From the NCBI GenBank assembly GCA_900540235.1, contig UQEY01000016.1, positions 1 through 43,463 on the forward strand: a stretch of 43,463 bases of DNA. The letters are read 5' to 3'. This document shows positions 8,894 to 17,708 of the stretch, one piece after another. The position numbers and the translations under genes are program-made. The notes under the pieces are model-generated. The model had not been told where the DNA came from. It saw only the letters and a program-made list of their open reading frames with translations, and ran no database searches. Every line of letters starts with the position of its first letter. The stretch's first letter is position 1. The DNA is from an uncultured Eubacteriales bacterium. Lineage in GTDB: Bacteria > Bacillota > Clostridia > Oscillospirales > Acutalibacteraceae.

Positions 8894-11524
8894 ATGGAAT
8901 GGACTTCGTTAAACGATTTGAGAGAAAAGTATCTCTCTTTTTTTGAAAGCAAGGGTCATTTAAGGCTTCCGAGTTTCTCGCTTATCCCTAATAATGACAA
9001 GAGCTTGCTTCTTATCAACTCCGGTATGGCTCCTATGAAAAAGTACTTTACCGGTGAGGTTACACCTCCTCGTAATCGTGTAACCACTTGCCAAAAATGT
9101 ATTCGTACTCCTGATATTGAGGAGGTTGGCAAGACTGACCGTCACGGCACATTTTTTGAGATGCTCGGCAACTTCTCTTTCGGCGATTATTTCAAAAAGG
9201 AAGCTACTGCTTGGGCTTGGGAATTTTGCACAAAGGTTCTTGAAATGCCTGTTGACAAGCTTTATGTTACCATTTATGAAAACGATGACGAAGCTTTTGA
9301 AATTTGGACAAAGCAAAACGGTGTTGACCCGTCGCATATCGTTCGTTTAGGTAAAGCTGACAATTTCTGGGAGCACGGTTCAGGTCCTTGCGGTCCTTGT
9401 TCGGAGATTTACTTTGACCGTGGCGAAAAGTACGGTTGCGGTTCTCCTGACTGCGGTCCGGGTTGCGAATGTGACAGATATGTTGAATTTTGGAACAATG
9501 TGTTCAGTCAGTTTAATAACGACGGCAACGGCAATTATACCGAACTTGTACAAAAGAATATTGATACAGGTATGGGTCTTGAAAGACTTGCTTGCATTAT
9601 GCAGGGCGTAGACAATATTTTCGAAGTTGATACCGTTCAAAATATTATGAAAAAAATCAGCGAAATTTCAGGTGCTAAGTATCACGAAGATGCTAAAAAA
9701 GATGTTTCGCTTCGTATTATTACCGACCATGTTCGTTCGGCAACATTTATGATTGGCGACGGCGTAATTCCGTCAAATAACGGCAGAGGTTATGTTCTTC
9801 GCCGCCTTATCCGTCGTGCTTGCCGTCACGGTAGGCTCTTAGGTGTTAACGAACCGTTCCTTTATAAGGTTTGTGACACTGTTATTCACGAAAATCATGT
9901 TGCTTATCCTGAACTTGCAGACAAGGCAGAGCTTATTACAAAAGTTATCCGTGCCGAGGAAGATTCTTTCGGCAAAACTATTGATGCCGGTCTTGCAATG
10001 CTTGACGAATATATTGATAAACTTGAGGGCAAAGTTTTCTCAGGTGAGGATGCATTCAAGCTTAACGATACTTACGGTTTTCCTCTTGATTTAACTAAGG
10101 ATATCCTTGAGGAAAAGGGTATTACAGTTGATGAGGATAAATTTAACGCTTTGCTTGCTAATCAAAAGGCTACTGCCCGTGCTGCCCGTAAGGATGCAGG
10201 TGCAGACGCTTGGAAGGGCAATTCGGTTAAGATTGACACCGATAAAACAGAATTTGTCGGTTATACCGATTTTGATTGCGATGCTAAAATCATTGCTATC
10301 GTTAATGCTGACGGTGAACTTGTTGATATGCTCGGCGCAGGTGAAAGCGGTACTGTTGTTCTTAACAAAACTCCTTTCTATGCACAGTCAGGTGGTCAGG
10401 TAGGTGACAGCGGTGTAATTAAAAACGGTGATGATAATGCATTTATCGTTTCGGACACTGCAAAGAATGCCGATTCAATTTATCTTCACAAGGGTGAAGT
10501 TTCCCGTGGCGTTATCAGCGTAGGCGACAGCGTATTTGCAAGCATTAACGCTGAAAGAAGAAAAGCTATTATGCGTAATCATACTGCTGCCCATCTTCTT
10601 CAAGCCGCTCTTCGTCAGGTACTCGGCACTCATGTTGAGCAGGCAGGTCAGCTCGTTAATGAAAGCGAAGTGCGATTTGACTTTACTCATTTTAACCCTA
10701 TGACGAGTGAAGAAATCAAGAAGGTCGAACTCATTGTTAATAACTTCATTCTTTCTGCACAAAGCGTAACTATGCAGGAAATGCCGATTGAAGAAGCTAA
10801 AAAGATGGGCGCAATGATGCTCTTTGGCGAAAAGTACGGCGATATCGTAAGAGTTGTCAAAGCAGGCGATTTTTCAACCGAATTCTGCGGTGGTACTCAT
10901 GTTTCAAACAGTGGTCAAATCGGTATGTTTAAGATTGTTTCAGAAGCTTCTGTTGCCGCCGGTGTAAGAAGAATTACCGCTCTTACAGGTCTTGGCAGCC
11001 TTGCTTACCTTAACCTTAATGAAATGGCAGTTAAGTCTGTTGCTTCTATTCTTAAAACTAATGAAAACGAACTTGAACAGAGGGCTGAAGCTGTTGTCAA
11101 TGATAATAAGGAAATGGAAAAGATGATTCAGTCACTCAACGCCGAGATTACTAAGCTCAAGAGTGCCGATATGTTTTCAAAGCCTGTTGATATTGACGGT
11201 CTTGAACTTTATGTTGCAAAGATTGAGGGTACAACTCCTGATGCCCTTCGTTCGATGGGTGATGACCTTAAAGCTAAGGGTGATAATGTTGTTGCTCTTA
11301 TTGCGGGTGTTAACGGTGAAAAGGCTAACCTCGTTGCAGTATGCGGTAAAGAAGCTATCGCAAAGGGCGTAAAAGCCGGCGACCTCGTTCGTGAAATTGC
11401 CAAACTCGCTGGCGGCGGCGGTGGCGGTCGTCCTGATTCTGCTATGGCAGGTGCTAAAGATTTGTCAAAGCTTGACAGCGCTATTGCAGCAGTTGAAGAA
11501 ACTGTTAAATCATTGATTAAATAA
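8894..11524 (+). CDS. alaS: Alanine-tRNA ligase
   Basis: Charges tRNA-Ala and edits mischarged Ser/Gly. At 876 residues it is full length. The N-terminal class II catalytic core has SMLGNFSFGDYF-type motif 2; the editing domain carries the zinc ligands H563 and H567 in NHTAAH and C665 and H669 in CGGTH; the C-Ala domain ends in the glycine-rich GGGGGGRPDSAMAGAKD. The insertion GCGSPDCGPGCECDRY near residue 180 is Cys-rich, as in many Firmicutes. There is no T-box leader: only about 95 bases lie between the previous terminator and the start. GAGGT precedes ATG 8894. The HIT gene follows after 12 bases. Confidence 0.97.
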   Translation: MEWTSLNDLREKYLSFFESKGHLRLPSFSLIPNNDKSLLLINSGMAPMKKYFTGEVTPPRNRVTTCQKCIRTPDIEEVGKTDRHGTFFEMLGNFSFGDYFKKEATAWAWEFCTKVLEMPVDKLYVTIYENDDEAFEIWTKQNGVDPSHIVRLGKADNFWEHGSGPCGPCSEIYFDRGEKYGCGSPDCGPGCECDRYVEFWNNVFSQFNNDGNGNYTELVQKNIDTGMGLERLACIMQGVDNIFEVDTVQNIMKKISEISGAKYHEDAKKDVSLRIITDHVRSATFMIGDGVIPSNNGRGYVLRRLIRRACRHGRLLGVNEPFLYKVCDTVIHENHVAYPELADKAELITKVIRAEEDSFGKTIDAGLAMLDEYIDKLEGKVFSGEDAFKLNDTYGFPLDLTKDILEEKGITVDEDKFNALLANQKATARAARKDAGADAWKGNSVKIDTDKTEFVGYTDFDCDAKIIAIVNADGELVDMLGAGESGTVVLNKTPFYAQSGGQVGDSGVIKNGDDNAFIVSDTAKNADSIYLHKGEVSRGVISVGDSVFASINAERRKAIMRNHTAAHLLQAALRQVLGTHVEQAGQLVNESEVRFDFTHFNPMTSEEIKKVELIVNNFILSAQSVTMQEMPIEEAKKMGAMMLFGEKYGDIVRVVKAGDFSTEFCGGTHVSNSGQIGMFKIVSEASVAAGVRRITALTGLGSLAYLNLNEMAVKSVASILKTNENELEQRAEAVVNDNKEMEKMIQSLNAEITKLKSADMFSKPVDIDGLELYVAKIEGTTPDALRSMGDDLKAKGDNVVALIAGVNGEKANLVAVCGKEAIAKGVKAGDLVREIAKLAGGGGGGRPDSAMAGAKDLSKLDSAIAAVEETVKSLIK

Positions 11525-11536
11525 GAGGGTGTAATT

Positions 11537-11869
11537 ATGTGTTTGTTTTGCGATATAATTGACGGCAAAATTCCGTCAACAAAAGTTTATGAGGATGATA
11601 TGCTCCTTGCATTTAAAGATATCAACCCTGTTGCTCCTGTTCATGTTGTTATCGTGCCTAAAACTCATATTGACTGCGCTAACGGTATTAATGAAGAAAA
11701 CAGCAAATATATTGCTCACATTTTTGAAAAAATACCGGAGATTGCTAAGAGCCAAGGCATTGAATCATACAGAATTATCAATAATTGCGGTGAAGATGCG
11801 GGTCAAAGCGTTATGCACCTTCACTTCCATCTTATTGGTGGTGTTAAGTTAGGAGAGAAAATTATATGA
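11537..11869 (+). CDS. HIT-family nucleotide-binding hydrolase
   Basis: Histidine-triad protein (110 residues), most similar to the Hint/PKCI-like branch that hydrolyses nucleoside phosphoramidates and adenylates. The N-terminal CLFCDIIDGKIPS gives a CxxC of the sort found in this branch, and the C-terminal QSVMHLHFHLIGG holds the catalytic His triad. Translation begins at ATG 11537 after AGAGGGTG. Its stop overlaps the start of the phosphoribosyltransferase in ATGA, so the two are translationally coupled. Placement after alaS is consistent with a role in removing adenylated by-products, but this is inference. Confidence 0.92.
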   Translation: MCLFCDIIDGKIPSTKVYEDDMLLAFKDINPVAPVHVVIVPKTHIDCANGINEENSKYIAHIFEKIPEIAKSQGIESYRIINNCGEDAGQSVMHLHFHLIGGVKLGEKII

Positions 11870-12408
11870 GCGAACAGTATTACACATTAAAAATTGCAGG
11901 TCTTGAAAGGAAGCTCAAGCGTTTTTCTGTTTCTGATACTCTTGATATTGCCGCATTTATTCTTTTCGGTGATGTTGAACTTACAGAGGCTTGCGCTAAA
12001 GAATTGCTTAAAAAAGTTCCTGATTTTGACTACATTGTTACTCCTGAGGCAAAGTCAATTCCTCTTGCTTATGAAATGAGCAAGATTTCTGGCAAAAAGT
12101 ACATAGTAGCAAGAAAAGGCGTTAAAGTCTATATGGATAATCCTATAGAATATAAGGAAACAAGTATTACTACACAAAAAGAGCAGTCGCTTTTCCTCGG
12201 TCACGAGGACGGCGATTTGCTTACAGGCAAAAAAGTTCTTATCGTTGACGATGTTATTTCAACGGGGGAGAGTTTAAAGGCTGTAATTGGTCTTGTTAAT
12301 GCTTTCGGCGGTAATATCGTTGCCTCATGTGCTCCTCTTGCCGAGGGTGACGCGGGTGAGCGTGATGATATTGTATTTCTTGAAAAATTGCCGCTTTTCT
12401 TTAAATAA
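11866..12408 (+). CDS. Type I phosphoribosyltransferase (adenine PRT-like)
   Basis: A purine-type phosphoribosyltransferase of 180 residues; it transfers a phosphoribosyl group from PRPP to a base. The PRPP-binding loop is clear in VLIVDDVISTGESLKAV (about residues 125-141), and TPEAKSIPLAYEMSK gives the earlier PPi loop. A hood region with YKETSITTQKEQ resembles apt-like proteins of Clostridia. Because it is divergent from the housekeeping Apt and from xanthine PRT, the substrate is uncertain. The ATG overlaps the HIT stop by four bases; ldh follows 56 bases later behind its own possible promoter. Confidence 0.8.
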   Translation: MSEQYYTLKIAGLERKLKRFSVSDTLDIAAFILFGDVELTEACAKELLKKVPDFDYIVTPEAKSIPLAYEMSKISGKKYIVARKGVKVYMDNPIEYKETSITTQKEQSLFLGHEDGDLLTGKKVLIVDDVISTGESLKAVIGLVNAFGGNIVASCAPLAEGDAGERDDIVFLEKLPLFFK

Positions 12409-12464
12409 TTAAATAATCTGTATTAATCAATAACTTTTTTATATAATAAGTAAAGGTGATATTT

Positions 12465-13409
12465 ATGCTTAATGATGAGAAAAAAGTTGTAATTGTCGGC
12501 GTCGGTATGGTTGGTATGAGCTATGCTTATGCTCTTTTAAACCAAAATATTTGCGATGAACTTGTGCTCATTGATATCAATAAAGTAAGAGCTAAGGGTG
12601 AAGCTGCCGACCTTTCTCACGGTCTTCCTTTCGCTCCGAGCAGTATGTCAATTTACGCAGGTGACTACAGCGATTGCTCAAATGCCGATTTGGTTGTGAT
12701 TTGTGCCGGTGCACCTCAGCTTGAGGGCGAAACAAGGCGTGACCTTTTGAAAAAAAATTATGAAGTTTTCAAGTCTATCGTTAACCCGATTATTGCAAGC
12801 GGTTTTAACGGTGTATTTCTTGTAGCTTCTAACCCTGTTGATGTTATGACCCAGATTGTGTATGAACTTTCGGGTTTCCCGGCTAACCGTGTGCTCGGTT
12901 CCGGTACTACTCTTGACTCTGCAAGGCTTCGCCATATGATGAGCGATTATTTCAAAATCAACCCTCGTAATGTTCACGCTTATGTTATCGGTGAACATGG
13001 TGACAGTGAATTTGTTGCGTGGAGCAGTGCTTCAATTTCTGTTATTCCTCTTCAGGAATTTGGCAAAAGCCATCCTGCACTTATGGAAGATATGCAGAAA
13101 ATTGCTGTCGATGTTAAGGAATCGGCTTACGAAATCATTAAGGCTAAAAAGGCAACTTATTACGGTATAGGTATGGTTCTTGCCCGCCTTTCCCGTGCTA
13201 TTTTGTTTGATGAAAATTCTATTTTTACCGTTTCTTCTTACCTTAAAGGTGAATATGACGAAAAGGGTATTTATATCGGCGTTCCGTCAGTTGTTAATAG
13301 GAACGGTATCCGTGAAATTCTTGAAATTGACCTTAACGACGAGGAAAAGCAGAAGTTTAAGGAATCGGCTAAAATTATCCACGAAATGGTGGACGAAATT
13401 GAATTATAA
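12465..13409 (+). CDS. ldh: L-lactate dehydrogenase
   Basis: NAD-dependent reduction of pyruvate to L-lactate, regenerating NAD in fermentation. I choose ATG 12465 (314 residues) over an in-frame GTG at 12456, because AAAGGTGA at 12452-12459 sits at the right distance from 12465. Motifs: the Rossmann GVGMVGMSYA, LEGETRRDL with the substrate-loop Arg, SNPVDVMT, GSGTTLDSARLRHM with the carboxylate-binding Arg, and the catalytic IGEHGDSEF (H178). The Thr and GSGT pattern favour lactate over malate dehydrogenase. TATAAT at 12442-12447 may be its own promoter with a poor -35; lepB follows 18 bases after the stop. Confidence 0.93.
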   Translation: MLNDEKKVVIVGVGMVGMSYAYALLNQNICDELVLIDINKVRAKGEAADLSHGLPFAPSSMSIYAGDYSDCSNADLVVICAGAPQLEGETRRDLLKKNYEVFKSIVNPIIASGFNGVFLVASNPVDVMTQIVYELSGFPANRVLGSGTTLDSARLRHMMSDYFKINPRNVHAYVIGEHGDSEFVAWSSASISVIPLQEFGKSHPALMEDMQKIAVDVKESAYEIIKAKKATYYGIGMVLARLSRAILFDENSIFTVSSYLKGEYDEKGIYIGVPSVVNRNGIREILEIDLNDEEKQKFKESAKIIHEMVDEIEL

Positions 13410-13427
13410 TATTTGTGGAGAAACATT

Positions 13428-14027
13428 ATGAGTGAAGAAATAATAACTGCCACTCAGCAAATTGAACAAAACGATGGCGGCGGTAATAAAAAAGAAAAAA
13501 GTAAACTTAGGGAAGTAATTGAGTTTTGTATTCCTATTGTAGTTGCGGTTGCGATTGCGCTTTGTCTTAGGACATTTGTTTTTGCCAACGCAGTTGTACC
13601 TACAGGCTCAATGCTTAACACAATTCAGGAGGGCGACCGTATTATTGCAAGCCGCCTTGCTTATGTTAATAACGACCCTGAGCGTTACGATATCGTTCTT
13701 TTCTATTATCCCGATGACGAAAGCAAAATTTATGTTAAGCGTGTTATCGGTTTACCGGGCGAAACCGTGCAAATTGTTAACGGCGTTGTTTATGTAACTA
13801 AAACAAATGGCAAAACAATTCAGCTTGACGACAGTTTTGTTACAACCGGTACACCTTACGGCGATTTCGGTCCATATACTGTTCCTGAAAATTGCTACTT
13901 TATGCTTGGCGATAATAGGAATAACAGTAAGGACTCACGCTATTGGCAAAATACTTATGTAAATAAAGAAAAAATTATCGGCAAAGTTAAGTTCCGCTAC
14001 TACCCGTCAATCGGTAAAGTTGAATAA
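13428..14027 (+). CDS. lepB: Signal peptidase I
   Basis: Membrane serine protease that removes signal peptides from exported proteins. ATG 13428 (199 residues) is preferred over the upstream in-frame TTG 13413, because TGGAG lies 7 bases before it. An N-terminal acidic and Lys-rich cytosolic tail is followed by one membrane helix (about residues 35-56), the catalytic Ser in PTGSM (S61), the general-base Lys in YVKRVIGLPGE (K104), and GDNRNNSKDSRYW. This is the single-span Gram-positive type. It closes the alaS-to-lepB run and is followed by a strong terminator. Confidence 0.95.
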   Translation: MSEEIITATQQIEQNDGGGNKKEKSKLREVIEFCIPIVVAVAIALCLRTFVFANAVVPTGSMLNTIQEGDRIIASRLAYVNNDPERYDIVLFYYPDDESKIYVKRVIGLPGETVQIVNGVVYVTKTNGKTIQLDDSFVTTGTPYGDFGPYTVPENCYFMLGDNRNNSKDSRYWQNTYVNKEKIIGKVKFRYYPSIGKVE

Positions 14028-14037
14028 TTATGAATTT

Positions 14038-14066
14038 AGGAGTGCTTTGGCACTCCTTTTTCTTTT
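14038..14066 (+). terminator. Terminator after lepB
   Basis: AGGAGTGC (14038-14045), loop TTTG, GCACTCCT (14050-14057), then a T-rich tract TTTTTCTTTTTG. Strong rho-independent signal. Confidence 0.9.
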
Positions 14067-14324
14067 TGTTCTTTGAATATTAAATTGAATAAGAATATTG
14101 TAGGGGCGATTATTAATCGACCGCTTTTATATTTTAGTTTGAATCTTCCGTGTCGTTTCTTTTTCTTGCAATAAAGTTACATATATGTTAAACTGAATTT
14201 ACTAAATAATTTACAAGTTAATACCTGATTTGTACGGGTAAGTGTGCGTTTTTATTTTAGGAGGTAAATGAAAAAAGTATTTATTTTGTAAAAAAACAAA
14301 TTTTAAATTCAAAGGAGAATTTCA
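14067..14324 (+). promoter_or_regulatory. Leader region with a short ORF upstream of the fibronectin-III gene
   Basis: The stretch has no gene of normal size. It includes an imperfect palindrome GGGCGATtattaATCGACC (14103-14121), of a kind often seen as an intergenic repeat in Clostridia, and AGGAGGTAAATG at 14259-14270, which opens a seven-codon reading frame (14268-14291, MKKVFIL) with a stronger ribosome site than the real gene. No convincing -35/-10 pair was found. Confidence 0.35.
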
Positions 14325-15086
14325 ATGAAAAAAGTTAATAAAATATTATCAGTTGTAATTGCAATAGTATTGATAGTTTTAACACTTGTCCCAAGTTTTG
14401 TCTATGCCAAAACAAATGTAGCAAGTACGCAAATCACAGCTTTTTCCGATAAAAAGGCAACTTCTGTAAAAGTAAAGTGGAAAAAAGTTAAGAGCGTATC
14501 CGGCTACCAAATTATGTATTCTGCCAATGATAATTTTAAAGAAAACAAGACTGTATCGGCAAAAAGCAATCAAACATCTAAAACTGTAAGTAAACTTAAA
14601 TCAAATAAAAAATATTACTTTAAAGTCAGAGCCTATAAAAAGACTAATAAGAAAACTTACTATTCAAAATGGTCTGCTGTTAAATCAACAAAAACTACTA
14701 ACTCAAACATTAAAGAGCAACTTTTAAAATACTATTGGAAAAATAATATTCAAAGTCCAAAGTATTATGAATTTAAAGAAGATAATACTTTTATTGAATA
14801 TGATGCACTTCCTGATGAACCTAAATCATCCTGGTCGTATTATTGTCAAGGAAAATACTCGATTGAAAATAATAAATTGAATTTGTTTTTTGAAACAAAA
14901 TATGGAAATTATACATATAATCTAAAATATGTAACTTTTAAAGATAATGATAAATGGGATACAGGGTTACACTTAAATGAACATTTAAAGAAAAATGAAA
15001 AGTTCTTCTATGAAAGTGATTTTAAGCCTTCAACTGACGGTCCGACAGGTAATGCTTTTTATTTACAAAAAGATTTTAAAAAATAG
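14325..15086 (+). CDS. Secreted fibronectin type III domain protein
   Basis: Exported protein of 253 residues with unknown role. A signal peptide (Lys start, hydrophobic core to about residue 26, cleavage after VYA) is followed by one fibronectin type III domain (about 33-125; VKVKWKKVKSVSGYQIMYS and KYYFKVRAYKK are typical of this bacterial subtype) and a C-terminal domain (about 130-253) with alternating aromatic strands (YYCQGKYSIENNKLNLFF) resembling a lipocalin-like beta barrel that I cannot assign. The Lys-rich composition and AT-rich DNA differ from the housekeeping genes around. AAAGGAG precedes ATG 14325. It is a single-gene unit, closed by a terminator shared with the opposing operon. 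Confidence 0.85.
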   Translation: MKKVNKILSVVIAIVLIVLTLVPSFVYAKTNVASTQITAFSDKKATSVKVKWKKVKSVSGYQIMYSANDNFKENKTVSAKSNQTSKTVSKLKSNKKYYFKVRAYKKTNKKTYYSKWSAVKSTKTTNSNIKEQLLKYYWKNNIQSPKYYEFKEDNTFIEYDALPDEPKSSWSYYCQGKYSIENNKLNLFFETKYGNYTYNLKYVTFKDNDKWDTGLHLNEHLKKNEKFFYESDFKPSTDGPTGNAFYLQKDFKK

Positions 15087-15093
15087 ATATAAA

Positions 15094-15121
15094 AAAGGCT
15101 GTTGCGTTTGCAACAGCCTTT
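15094..15121. terminator. Bidirectional terminator
   Basis: AAAGGCTGTTGC (15094-15105), loop GTTT, GCAACAGCCTTT (15110-15121), flanked by A and T tracts on both sides. It serves both the fibronectin-III gene (+) and the acn-icd-rex operon (-). Confidence 0.9.
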
Positions 15122-15133
15122 AATCATATAAAA

Positions 15134-15820
15134 TTATTTATTATTTTCAAGTACATATGTACCGCTTGCCATTACAGCAATGGCATAGTCGCCGAATTTG
15201 AAAAATTCTTTTATTGTATCCGTAAAATTAAGATAGTCCGAAACTGTGTAATTATTGCCGTCAATGCGCCTGACTTTATTGTTATCGCAACAAACGAAAA
15301 TATCGTCGCCGTCAAGGCTTATGTGCGTCGGATTAATGAAAGTATCGGTGTCCTTGCCACCTATACGAAGGTCAACGCCCATATTTTGGCTTGAATACCT
15401 GATTACGCAGTTTTCACTCGGGCATACGCTCCAAAAGTATTTTCCCTCAAGTGCAATATGCTTGACAGGTTTTTCGTGGTATTCAAAAGCTCCGGTCCAT
15501 TCAAGCTCACCGTCACGATTGAAAATACCCGATTCACCGTTTGGAAATACGGCAAGAACTCTCCTGTCATAAAGCACAGCGGCGTCACACTGAACGAAAT
15601 TCGGCATAGACTCGCTTATTTTGGTATAGTTTGGACCGTATTTTTTTAGCAAATATGCGCTTTTTGTAAGAACATCAATACTTTTGTTTTTAAAGTCGAT
15701 TACCGAATATCTTACTTTGTACTGAGTACCGTTTGGAAGCGGCAACTTTTCAACAATAATCGCAGAATCATCATTATATTTAATTATATCGGCAATATCT
15801 TTAGTGCTGATTAATTGCAA
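15134..15820 (-). CDS. Hypothetical protein, beta-propeller-like repeats
   Basis: No function recognised. The 228 residues have no signal peptide or membrane segment. Repeated short beta patterns (AAVLYDRRVLAVFPNGESGIFNRDG, ALEGKYFWSVCPSENCVIRYS, SLDGDDIFVCCDNNKVRRIDG, FKFGDYAIAVMAS) look like the blades of a small propeller. ATG 15820 lies two bases after the rex stop, so it is the last gene of the acn-icd-rex operon and translationally coupled to rex. This coupling suggests a redox- or sensing-related cytosolic function, but that is only context. Confidence 0.8.
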   Translation of the reverse strand: MQLISTKDIADIIKYNDDSAIIVEKLPLPNGTQYKVRYSVIDFKNKSIDVLTKSAYLLKKYGPNYTKISESMPNFVQCDAAVLYDRRVLAVFPNGESGIFNRDGELEWTGAFEYHEKPVKHIALEGKYFWSVCPSENCVIRYSSQNMGVDLRIGGKDTDTFINPTHISLDGDDIFVCCDNNKVRRIDGNNYTVSDYLNFTDTIKEFFKFGDYAIAVMASGTYVLENNK

Positions 15821-15822
15821 TA

Positions 15823-16473
15823 TTATTCCTCCGATGTATCGAGAGATGTATTGGTAAGATATCCGAGAGTAAGAAGACTGTCCCTAAGATGTACATTTTC
15901 AACAATTACACCCGGATGAGCCATAGCGATATCATAATTTGAAAAGTTCAAAAAGCTTTTAATTCCTACTTTTACAAGCAAGTCGCAAAGCTCCTCCATA
16001 TCCGTTGACGGAATACAGGTTACTGCACAAGTAGGGGAGTTGTCAATACAAAAGTTTTCAAGGTAGTTTACATTTCTGACCGGTATGCCTTTAATCATAT
16101 TGCCGCAAATAGCTTCATTTTTATCAAATATACCGATAAGCTTGAAACCGCTGTTTTTTGAAAACATTTTGTTAGTAATAGCTTTGCCCAAATTACCTGC
16201 GCCGATAAGAATGGTTTTAATCTCTTTATCTACGCAAAGAATTTCACCGATTTTAGCGTGAAGCTCAGGCACATTGTAGCCGTAGCCTTGCTGACCGAAA
16301 CCGCCGAAGCAGTTAAAATCGTGCCTGATTTGGGAAGCAGTAAGCCCCATTCTTGCCGCAAGCTCTTTTGAACTTATTCTAACTATTCCGTTGTCTTTAA
16401 GCGACTGCAAAAATCTGTAATATCTCGGCAATCTTTTAATTACGGATATAGATATATCATCTTTATTTTGCAT
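15823..16473 (-). CDS. rex: Redox-sensing transcriptional repressor Rex
   Basis: Dimeric repressor that releases DNA when NADH rises, controlling fermentation and respiration genes in Gram-positive bacteria. The 216 residues show the N-terminal winged helix (VIKRLPRYYRFLQSL, SSKELAARMGLTASQIRHDFNCFGGFGQQGYGY, all signature) and the Rossmann domain (LIGAGNLGKAI, about residues 95-105). ATG 16473 follows AGGAGAGGAATATT. It lies downstream of the aconitase and isocitrate dehydrogenase genes, 36 bases from icd, and the operon promoter holds a Rex-like palindrome, so it may regulate itself and these enzymes. Confidence 0.95.
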   Translation of the reverse strand: MQNKDDISISVIKRLPRYYRFLQSLKDNGIVRISSKELAARMGLTASQIRHDFNCFGGFGQQGYGYNVPELHAKIGEILCVDKEIKTILIGAGNLGKAITNKMFSKNSGFKLIGIFDKNEAICGNMIKGIPVRNVNYLENFCIDNSPTCAVTCIPSTDMEELCDLLVKVGIKSFLNFSNYDIAMAHPGVIVENVHLRDSLLTLGYLTNTSLDTSEE

Positions 16474-16509
16474 AATATTCCTCTCCTGAATTTCTGTAAT
16501 AAAGATATT

Positions 16510-17685
16510 TTATTTAGTCATTTCAGCAATAGTTTCCATTACATAATCGCCGAACTCACTGCAAGTGCAACCGTCATCTCTGCCGGTGATAACAAGCTTC
16601 TTTTCTTCGAGCATACATTTATCAAGTGCAGCTTCAAGAGCGTTAGCCTGCTTTTGGAAACCAATATGAGAAAGAAGCATAACAGAAGCACGAAGCATTG
16701 AGCAAGGGTCTGCATATTGACCTCTGCCTTCTTTAATCATTCTCGGTGCAGAGCCGTGAACAGCTTCAAACATAGCATACTTCTTACCTATATTTGCAGA
16801 ACCTGCAGTACCTACGCCACCCTGGAATTCAGCAGCTTCGTCGGTGATAATATCGCCGTAAAGGTTAGGAAGAACAAATACTTTGAAATCTTTTCTTCTT
16901 GCAGGGTCAATAAGCTTAGCTGTTGTGATATCAACATACCAGTCATCAGTTACGATATCAGGGTATTGCTCGCCAATCTTCTGAGCGGTCTTGAGGAACT
17001 TACCGTCTGTTGTTTTGATAATGTTAGCCTTAGTGATGATTGAAACTTTGCCCTTGTTGTTCTTCTTAGCGTATTCATAAGCAAGGCGTGCAATTCTTTC
17101 GCAACCTTCCTGAGTTGCAACAGTGAAGTCAACAGCAAGGTCATCTGTAATGTTCAAACCGTATGAGCCAATTGCGTAGCCACCCTCGGTATTTTCTCTG
17201 AAGAAAGTCCAGTCAATGCCTTCTTCAGGAACTTTAACAGGGCGCATATTTGCAAAAAGGTCAAGTTCTTTTCTCATTGCAACATTAGCAGATTCAACAT
17301 TTGGCCATGGGTCGCCGGCTCTCGGTGTTGTTGTAGGGCCTTTAAGAATAACATGGCATTTTTTAAGCTCAGCAAGTACATCGTCAGGAATAGCTTTGTT
17401 GCAGGCAGCACGGTTTTCAATAGTTAAACCGTCAATTTCCTTAAACTGAACTTTGCCGCTTGCAACTTCGTCTTTAAGAAGAAATGCAAGAACTCTTTCG
17501 CTTTCTTTTGTAATGATAGGACCGATACCGTCGCCACCGCAAATACCGATAACGATAGTGTCGAGTGCGTCATAATCTGTAAAATCTTTGTCTTCTTTGA
17601 TTTTTTTTGCTCTTGCAAGCTGAGATTCCATAAGTGCACGGAACTTTTCAACTGCTTCGTCAATAATCTTAGCGTCGTCTGACAT
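16510..17685 (-). CDS. icd: Isocitrate dehydrogenase, NAD-type
   Basis: Oxidative decarboxylation of isocitrate to 2-oxoglutarate. The 391-residue protein belongs to the isocitrate/isopropylmalate dehydrogenase family: GGDGIGPIITKES, LKGPTTTPRAGDPWPNVESANVAMRKEL, FRENTEGGYAIG, KANIIKTTDGKF and the metal-site DEAAEFQGGVGTAGSANIG. The coenzyme-loop region VHGSAPRMIKEGRGQYADPCSM is compatible with NAD, which I infer rather than prove. Start at ATG 17685 with CGGAGGATAAAA. It is 23 bases from the aconitase stop and feeds 2-oxoglutarate to glutamate synthesis. No citrate synthase is in the window. Confidence 0.9.
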   Translation of the reverse strand: MSDDAKIIDEAVEKFRALMESQLARAKKIKEDKDFTDYDALDTIVIGICGGDGIGPIITKESERVLAFLLKDEVASGKVQFKEIDGLTIENRAACNKAIPDDVLAELKKCHVILKGPTTTPRAGDPWPNVESANVAMRKELDLFANMRPVKVPEEGIDWTFFRENTEGGYAIGSYGLNITDDLAVDFTVATQEGCERIARLAYEYAKKNNKGKVSIITKANIIKTTDGKFLKTAQKIGEQYPDIVTDDWYVDITTAKLIDPARRKDFKVFVLPNLYGDIITDEAAEFQGGVGTAGSANIGKKYAMFEAVHGSAPRMIKEGRGQYADPCSMLRASVMLLSHIGFQKQANALEAALDKCMLEEKKLVITGRDDGCTCSEFGDYVMETIAEMTK

Positions 17686-17708
17686 ATTTTTATCCTCCGA
17701 TTGGTAAA

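Noticed and set aside
12442..12458. ldh start at GTG 12456
   Set aside because: The GTG lies inside the ribosome site AAAGGTGA, which fits ATG 12465 better.
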